64,000 nt of DNA from Rhodococcus qingshengii (GTDB lineage Bacteria; Actinomycetota; Actinomycetes; Mycobacteriales; Mycobacteriaceae). The stretch is from positions 124,001 to 188,000 of the forward strand of contig NZ_JAJNCL010000011.1 in assembly GCF_021025955.1 (NCBI RefSeq). Direction: 5' to 3'. Position 1 is the first letter of the stretch; each line of letters begins with the position of its first letter. Both the position numbers and the translations under genes were made by a program. Shown piece after piece: positions 59,791-64,000 of this stretch. Below the pieces are notes generated by a model that ran no database searches, had not been told where the DNA came from, and saw only the letters and a list, made by a program, of their open reading frames with translations.

Positions 59791-61362
59791 ATGCTGGCAA
59801 TCATCATCATTGCGGTTGTAGTCGCAGTAATCATCTTCATCGTTCTCCCCGCGATCTACGTGAAGAACTACGTCAAGGTCCCGCCGAACGAAGTGGCGGT
59901 CTTCACCGGTCGAGGCAAGCCGAAAGTCGTCCGCGGCGGTGCCCGGTTCAAGATTCCCGGCATCGAACGCGTCGACATCATGTCGCTCGAGCCGTTCAAC
60001 GTCAGCATCAACCTCAAGAATGCGCTCTCCAACGACGGTGTTCCGGTCAACGTCGAGGCAGTGGGCCTGGTGCGGATCGGTTCGGCCGACGAAGCGGTTC
60101 AGACAGCGGTGCAACGATTCCTGACCTCCGATCTCGACGAGCTCCAACAGCAGATCAACGAAATCCTCGCGGGCAGTCTTCGCGGAATCACCGCGACCAT
60201 GACGGTCGAGGATCTGAACTCCAACCGCGATTCGCTCGCGCGCAGTGTGGTCGAGGAGGCAGGCGGCGACCTCGCGCGCATCGGCATGGAAGTCGATGTC
60301 ATCAAGATCGCGGGAATCTCCGACTTCAACGGCTATCTCGAATCGCTGGGTCAGCGCCGGATCGCCGAGGTCAAGCGTGATGCCGCGATCGGAACTGCTG
60401 AAGCAGAGCGTGATTCGCAGATCCAGTCGGCAAAAGCGCGTCAGGCAGGCTCCGTCGCACAGGCCGAGGCCGACACTGCGATCGCCAGTGCAAATCAGAA
60501 GCGCGACGTCGAACTCGCTCGCCTTCGAGCACAGACCGAAGCCGAGAACGCCGAAGCCGACCAGGCCGGACCTCTCGCTCAGGCAACGGCCGAGAAGGCC
60601 GTCGGAATCGCACGTGAGCAGGCAGAGGCGGCCCGCGTCGAAGCTCGCACCGAGGTCGAGCGTCGTCGCGCCCAGCAATCGGAAGCGGCATTGCAGGCAG
60701 ATGTCATTGCACCGGCCGAGGCCGAACGCCAAGCCTCCATCGCACGTGCGGAGGGTGAACGACAGGCCGCGATCCTGCGGGCCCAGGCACAGGCCGAGTC
60801 CGCAAGGCAGGCCGGCGGGGCTCAGGCCGATGCACGAAAGCTCGTCGCCGACGCCGTTCGTTCTGAGCAGCAGGCTGACGCCGACGGCCTTCGGGCACGT
60901 CTGGAAGCCGAGGCCGACGGCCGCAAGGTAGCGGCCGACGCCGTTCGCGCCGAACAGCAAGCTGAAGCGGATGGTTTGCGCGCCAAGCTCGAAGCCGAGG
61001 CTGCCGGTAAGCGTCAGATCGCCGAGGCGCTCAATTCCTACACCCCGCAGGCCGCGCAGTTGCTCACTCTGCCCGACGTTCTGGCAGCTCTGGTCGACGC
61101 CACCGCAGCGGCGGCGAAGCCGGTCGGCGACATCGATCGGATCTCCATCGTCGGCGGCAGCGACGGGGCGCAGGGTTCGATCGGCTCGATCCTGGGCATC
61201 AGTCCCCAGGTGATCGCCGGTGTCATCGAAACTCTCGAAAGCTCAGGCGTCGATATCACCGGACTGCTCAACGGCCTGAACAAGACCGCATCGGTTCCGG
61301 TTGGTTCGGTAGACAATTCGGTTCACAGTTCGAAAAACGGTTCCGCAACCGTAGACGCGTGA
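59791..61362 (+). CDS. Flotillin-like SPFH (band 7) protein
   Basis: 523 aa. An N-terminal membrane anchor (MLAIIIIAVVVAVIIFIVLP) is followed by the SPFH domain (VPPNEVAVFTGRGKPKVVRG to VDVIKIAGISDFNGYLESLG) and a long Ala/Glu/Gln coiled-coil. Inside the coil a segment of about 30 residues is duplicated (SEQQADADGLRARLEAEADG and AEQQAEADGLRAKLEAEAAG). The end is a Gly/Ser-rich tail. It scaffolds membrane microdomains together with NfeD. Confidence 0.92.
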   Translation: MLAIIIIAVVVAVIIFIVLPAIYVKNYVKVPPNEVAVFTGRGKPKVVRGGARFKIPGIERVDIMSLEPFNVSINLKNALSNDGVPVNVEAVGLVRIGSADEAVQTAVQRFLTSDLDELQQQINEILAGSLRGITATMTVEDLNSNRDSLARSVVEEAGGDLARIGMEVDVIKIAGISDFNGYLESLGQRRIAEVKRDAAIGTAEAERDSQIQSAKARQAGSVAQAEADTAIASANQKRDVELARLRAQTEAENAEADQAGPLAQATAEKAVGIAREQAEAARVEARTEVERRRAQQSEAALQADVIAPAEAERQASIARAEGERQAAILRAQAQAESARQAGGAQADARKLVADAVRSEQQADADGLRARLEAEADGRKVAADAVRAEQQAEADGLRAKLEAEAAGKRQIAEALNSYTPQAAQLLTLPDVLAALVDATAAAAKPVGDIDRISIVGGSDGAQGSIGSILGISPQVIAGVIETLESSGVDITGLLNGLNKTASVPVGSVDNSVHSSKNGSATVDA

Positions 61363-61369
61363 TTTCGCC

Positions 61370-61405
61370 CCGGTCCGCCGACTCTCGCAGGAGTCGGCGG
61401 ACCGG
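61370..61405. terminator. Terminator between the flotillin gene and convergent MFS gene
   Basis: A perfect 15-bp stem (CCGGTCCGCCGACTC and complement) with a 6-base loop. It lies between convergent stops. Confidence 0.8.
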
Positions 61406-61410
61406 CGGCA

Positions 61411-62685
61411 TCAGGCAGTCGGAAGATGTGAACGCGACTTGAAGAGGATCAGCACAAGGCAAGCAGCCGCGGCAACGGACCCGAACAGAAGTGTCACTGT
61501 ATAGGTCAGCGCCGGAATACTTTCCGACAGCATCGCCAGCAACGCAGGCACTGCAAACCCGATGTAGGTGATCGAGTAGAACACCGCAGTCAGTCCTGCC
61601 AGATCGTCCGGCCCCGCGATTCGCTGGATCTCCAGCAACCCGGACACCAATGCCATGCCGTACCCGCAACCAAGGATCGCTGCAGCCACGATCGCGATCG
61701 CCACGGTCAGCGTCGACGCAACCAGAGCAGCGCCGGCCATACCGACCACCAGAAACACCAGAGCCACAACGGCGCCGCGCGCGCTGCGGTCGGTATCGAT
61801 CTTGCGTCCCAACGACTGAATCGCGAATCCGCATGTCAGCGCGACCATGCACAGCAGAGCCGAAAAGGCCACGGGCGCATCACCACTGTGCCCGGTCATG
61901 AGCGCCGGAATAACTGCATACGCGACACTCGCAGCACCGAACACCCACGGCGCCAACGGAACAACGACGTAGAGGAATCTGCGATGACCTGCTGAGGGGA
62001 TCTTGAGGTCGTCGATCAACCTGCGACGGTCGGATTTCGCCTGTGCCGGTCGTGTTTCGGGCGCACGCCACAGCGCTACGGCGGCGAGGACGGTGATCGC
62101 GATGTGCAGCACATAGGCCAACACACTCGGCATGGGCGCCCATTGCGCCAAGATTCCCGCAGCACCCGCCCCCAAGGCGAAGCCCGCGGTCAGACTCATC
62201 GCCGCTCGCCTAGCACCTGCGCCTTCCGAAGCCGTCGAATCCCAAGGTTGCGTGGACAACTCCTTGACCCAGGAACCGCCGACTGCCATACCGATACCCA
62301 AGGCGATGCCACAGAGGATTCTTCCCAGGATGAGAGCAGCCGCGGAGTCCGCCCCGAAAGCGAGCAGCGTCGAACCGGCGATCGCGATGATCGGCGCGGG
62401 GAGCATGATCGGGCGTCGACCCAATCGATCGGAGAGCGGGCCGCCGAGCAGCAGGGCTGGCACGATTCCGACGACGTAGGCGAAGAGGAAGAAGTCGACC
62501 ATCACTGGCGAATAGCCGTGGTCGAGTCGGTACATCACCAGCAGCGGCGTGAACTCGTTACCGCCCCACGCTGCGGCGAACATGCTGGCGGCAACGGTCA
62601 GCCACAGCCATTTTCCGCCGGTGCCACGTTCACTGCATGGACGATGTTCGGCCGCGGTCCCAACGCCCATCGTTTGGGTGCTCAT
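61411..62685 (-). CDS. MFS transporter (sugar/aromatic-acid-porter-like)
   Basis: 424 aa with 12 hydrophobic helices. LLLGGPLSDRLGRRPIMLPA is motif A; GRILCGIALGIGMAVGGSWV and AGFALGAGAAGILAQWAPMP lie in the first half. The start GNEFTPLLVMYRL is shared with transporters found beside GntR regulators. The ATG overlaps the TGA of the gntR gene (ATGA), so they are one operon. Substrate unknown. Confidence 0.88.
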   Translation of the reverse strand: MSTQTMGVGTAAEHRPCSERGTGGKWLWLTVAASMFAAAWGGNEFTPLLVMYRLDHGYSPVMVDFFLFAYVVGIVPALLLGGPLSDRLGRRPIMLPAPIIAIAGSTLLAFGADSAAALILGRILCGIALGIGMAVGGSWVKELSTQPWDSTASEGAGARRAAMSLTAGFALGAGAAGILAQWAPMPSVLAYVLHIAITVLAAVALWRAPETRPAQAKSDRRRLIDDLKIPSAGHRRFLYVVVPLAPWVFGAASVAYAVIPALMTGHSGDAPVAFSALLCMVALTCGFAIQSLGRKIDTDRSARGAVVALVFLVVGMAGAALVASTLTVAIAIVAAAILGCGYGMALVSGLLEIQRIAGPDDLAGLTAVFYSITYIGFAVPALLAMLSESIPALTYTVTLLFGSVAAAACLVLILFKSRSHLPTA

Positions 62686-63335
62686 CACAGAGCGCCTTCG
62701 AAGCCGAGGCCGTGCACCTGGCGCATGTGTGTGAGTACGGCAGCGTTGTATCCGTCGGCATCGCCTGTTTCGACGAGGTCGGTCAGCGCGGTGTGATCGG
62801 CAAGGATGCGAGACAGTTGGCCGGGGTCGCGTGAGATCGACCGGGCTGTCATCCGTCGTTGCCTGTCGCGCAGACTCGCGTAGAACGAGTCGAGCAGTGG
62901 ATTCCCACCCGCCGCGACGATCATCTTGTGAAAGTCGGCATCGATCGCGCTGAACGCGGCCACGTCCCCGCGATCAGCAATCTCACGTTGCTCGATCAGA
63001 TTCGCACGCAACGCCTCGACAAGCGCTTCGCGTGCGTGAGGTCGGACCGACACCACTCGAACGCTCTGAGTCTCGACGAGCTGCCTGGCACTGACCACTT
63101 GTTCCGCTTCGCCGTCCGCGACCGGGACGATCAACGCCCCCTTCTTCGGGTAGAGGCGCATCCACCCTTCCGCTTCGAGTCGCAGAAATGCCTCACGCAC
63201 CGGCGTTCGGCTCACACTGGTCCGTGCGGCGATGTCACCCTCGCTGATCAACTCCCCTCCGGCGAGCTCGCCGGACAGGATCAGTTCCTTGACTTCGCGG
63301 AAGACGGTTTCAGAAGCGGAATACAACATAGACAC
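62685..63335 (-). CDS. GntR-family (FadR/VanR-type) transcriptional regulator
   Basis: 216 aa. The winged HTH is FREVKELILSGELAGGELIS, EGDIAARTSVSRTPVREAFL, RLEAEGWMRLYPKKGALIVP (about 12-72), with a helical FCD ligand domain (DADFHKMIVAAGGNPLLDSF, with metal-site Asp/His). A GTG start gives MSMLYS; an ATG two codons on is possible. It precedes and overlaps an MFS transporter gene it presumably controls. Confidence 0.9.
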   Translation of the reverse strand: MSMLYSASETVFREVKELILSGELAGGELISEGDIAARTSVSRTPVREAFLRLEAEGWMRLYPKKGALIVPVADGEAEQVVSARQLVETQSVRVVSVRPHAREALVEALRANLIEQREIADRGDVAAFSAIDADFHKMIVAAGGNPLLDSFYASLRDRQRRMTARSISRDPGQLSRILADHTALTDLVETGDADGYNAAVLTHMRQVHGLGFEGAL

Positions 63336-63346
63336 AAGATGTATTC
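63319..63346. promoter_or_regulatory. Inverted repeat at the gntR start (probable autoregulatory operator)
   Basis: GAATACA (63319-63325) and TGTATTC (63340-63346) are exact complements 14 bases apart. The repeat spans the start codon region and the likely promoter of the gntR-MFS operon. Confidence 0.55.
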
Positions 63347-63504
63347 ATACTCCACGCTGGCTCAACCCAGACATTCGGGTCACCGATCCGAACATCTCAG
63401 TCCAATGCGGCATCGATCCAGTTAGCATTGCAAGGTGCCAGACAGACGAGGAGTCAGTTCGCGATGAATGGCGCACGCTCCCGCCATCGCAGACTGAAGC
63501 ACTT

Positions 63505-64000
63505 ATGACGTCGCAGATGAAGTCCATGAGGACGCTGACCCGCGAGTGGCTGGTTCTTCCCGATCAATACGATCGCTTCACTCGCTATCTTCGCGACAAC
63601 GGCCTCACTACTGCCACCCGGCTATTACTTGGCATCATCGTCATGGGGTTGGGAGTATGCGCGCTACTCAACAGGTTCAGCCCGTCGGGTCCGTCGAGCA
63701 CGATTGCATTGTTCTTCAACACTGTTGTCGTGATCTCGTGCTTCATGGTCGGAGTCTCATGGTGGGTCTTCGGCCCCACAAAGCGTCGCTCGTCCGGATT
63801 CGTGGTGTTCTGCGATATCGCAGTCACAATTTCCGTGGTCGGAGATTCCTCGCCGCTTGCACGATTGCTCACCTGCGTCATTTTTGCCCTGATCGGCATT
63901 TACATCGCCTACTTCCACAACCCGAAGCTGCAGGTTGCCCACCTGGTCTTTTCAGTCGCGATAATCGGGGTCGCGGCACAGCCGATACTGTTCGGCCCGG
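63505..64000 (+). CDS. Multi-pass membrane protein, N-terminal part (possibly GGDEF protein), partial
   Basis: 165 codons are open to the window edge. After MTSQMKSMRTLTREWLVLPD and QYDRFTRYLRDNGL come at least five hydrophobic segments (LLLGIIVMGLGVCALL; TIALFFNTVVVISCFMVGVS; FVVFCDIAVTISVVG; LTCVIFALIGIYIAYF; VFSVAIIGVAAQPILF). Actinobacterial diguanylate cyclases often have this short cytosolic start plus six-helix sensor, but the catalytic part lies outside the window, so the function is a guess. Confidence 0.55.
   Translation, partial: MTSQMKSMRTLTREWLVLPDQYDRFTRYLRDNGLTTATRLLLGIIVMGLGVCALLNRFSPSGPSSTIALFFNTVVVISCFMVGVSWWVFGPTKRRSSGFVVFCDIAVTISVVGDSSPLARLLTCVIFALIGIYIAYFHNPKLQVAHLVFSVAIIGVAAQPILFGP

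Noticed and set aside
1-64000. CRISPR array, tRNA/rRNA genes, insertion sequences, prophage or integrase genes
   Set aside because: No regularly spaced repeats, no cloverleaf or rRNA-like stretch, and no transposase or integrase frame recognised on either strand by eye.

Overview
The window reads as chromosomal DNA of a high-GC actinomycete, most likely Rhodococcus of the erythropolis/qingshengii type (inference). The grounds are codon bias, several apparently leaderless starts, an actinobacterial-type M-box, a SAM-IV riboswitch, two cysteine-rich leader peptides with an arginine-His-Val-Asp-Leu core, and the protein families present. No rRNA, tRNA, insertion sequence, prophage or CRISPR array was seen.

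Layout. 1-7014: Ter (tellurite/stress) locus with a phosphoribosyltransferase cut by the window edge, an HpcH/HpaI aldolase-like enzyme, a helical protein, TerD, a TerC-superfamily membrane protein and a TerD domain fused to a probable PD-(D/E)XK nuclease-like domain. 7017-9387: two GNAT acetyltransferases and a secreted lipase. 9406-13336: a Mg2+ transport operon (P-type ATPase plus MgtC) behind an M-box riboswitch and a short leader ORF that starts Val-Asp-Asp-Pro-Pro. 13381-16472: TetR regulator with divergent membrane exporter, YbaK deacylase, and a flavin reductase preceded by a cysteine-rich leader peptide.

16527-28682: amino-acid catabolism. gabD, gabT, a PucR regulator, a short NAD-glutamate dehydrogenase, a lysine/arginine 2-monooxygenase-type flavoenzyme, a nitrilase-family amidase, an XRE-cupin regulator and an agmatinase-type ureohydrolase together could take arginine (or lysine) through amide, acid, transaminase and semialdehyde steps. 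28646-31975: a methyltransferase, small unknowns and an orphan peptide-type binding lipoprotein.

32002-40853: metal and efflux region. A CsoR-type repressor, a His-rich metal-type protein, a small ORF-MFS-AhpD-MFS operon, a YHS protein and an EamA transporter surround three matching inverted repeats that look like CsoR operators. A TetR/MFS divergent pair follows. 41194-48240: a second orphan binding lipoprotein, a CGNR protein, small unknowns, a saccharopine-reductase-like protein, an alpha/beta hydrolase, a PaaX-like regulator and a short luciferase-like protein preceded by a second cysteine-rich leader peptide.

48451-50371: a SufS-like PLP enzyme under a SAM-IV riboswitch, then the remains of a PucR/CdaR regulator broken by a 13-bp triplication and a nonsense codon. 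50592-53786: small proteins and a BCCT transporter. 53885-59115: a Pls/PosA-type single-module peptide synthetase overlapping an M1 metallopeptidase, a candidate cationic isopeptide system. 59264-61362: NfeD plus flotillin. 61411-64000: MFS transporter, GntR regulator and a partial membrane protein.
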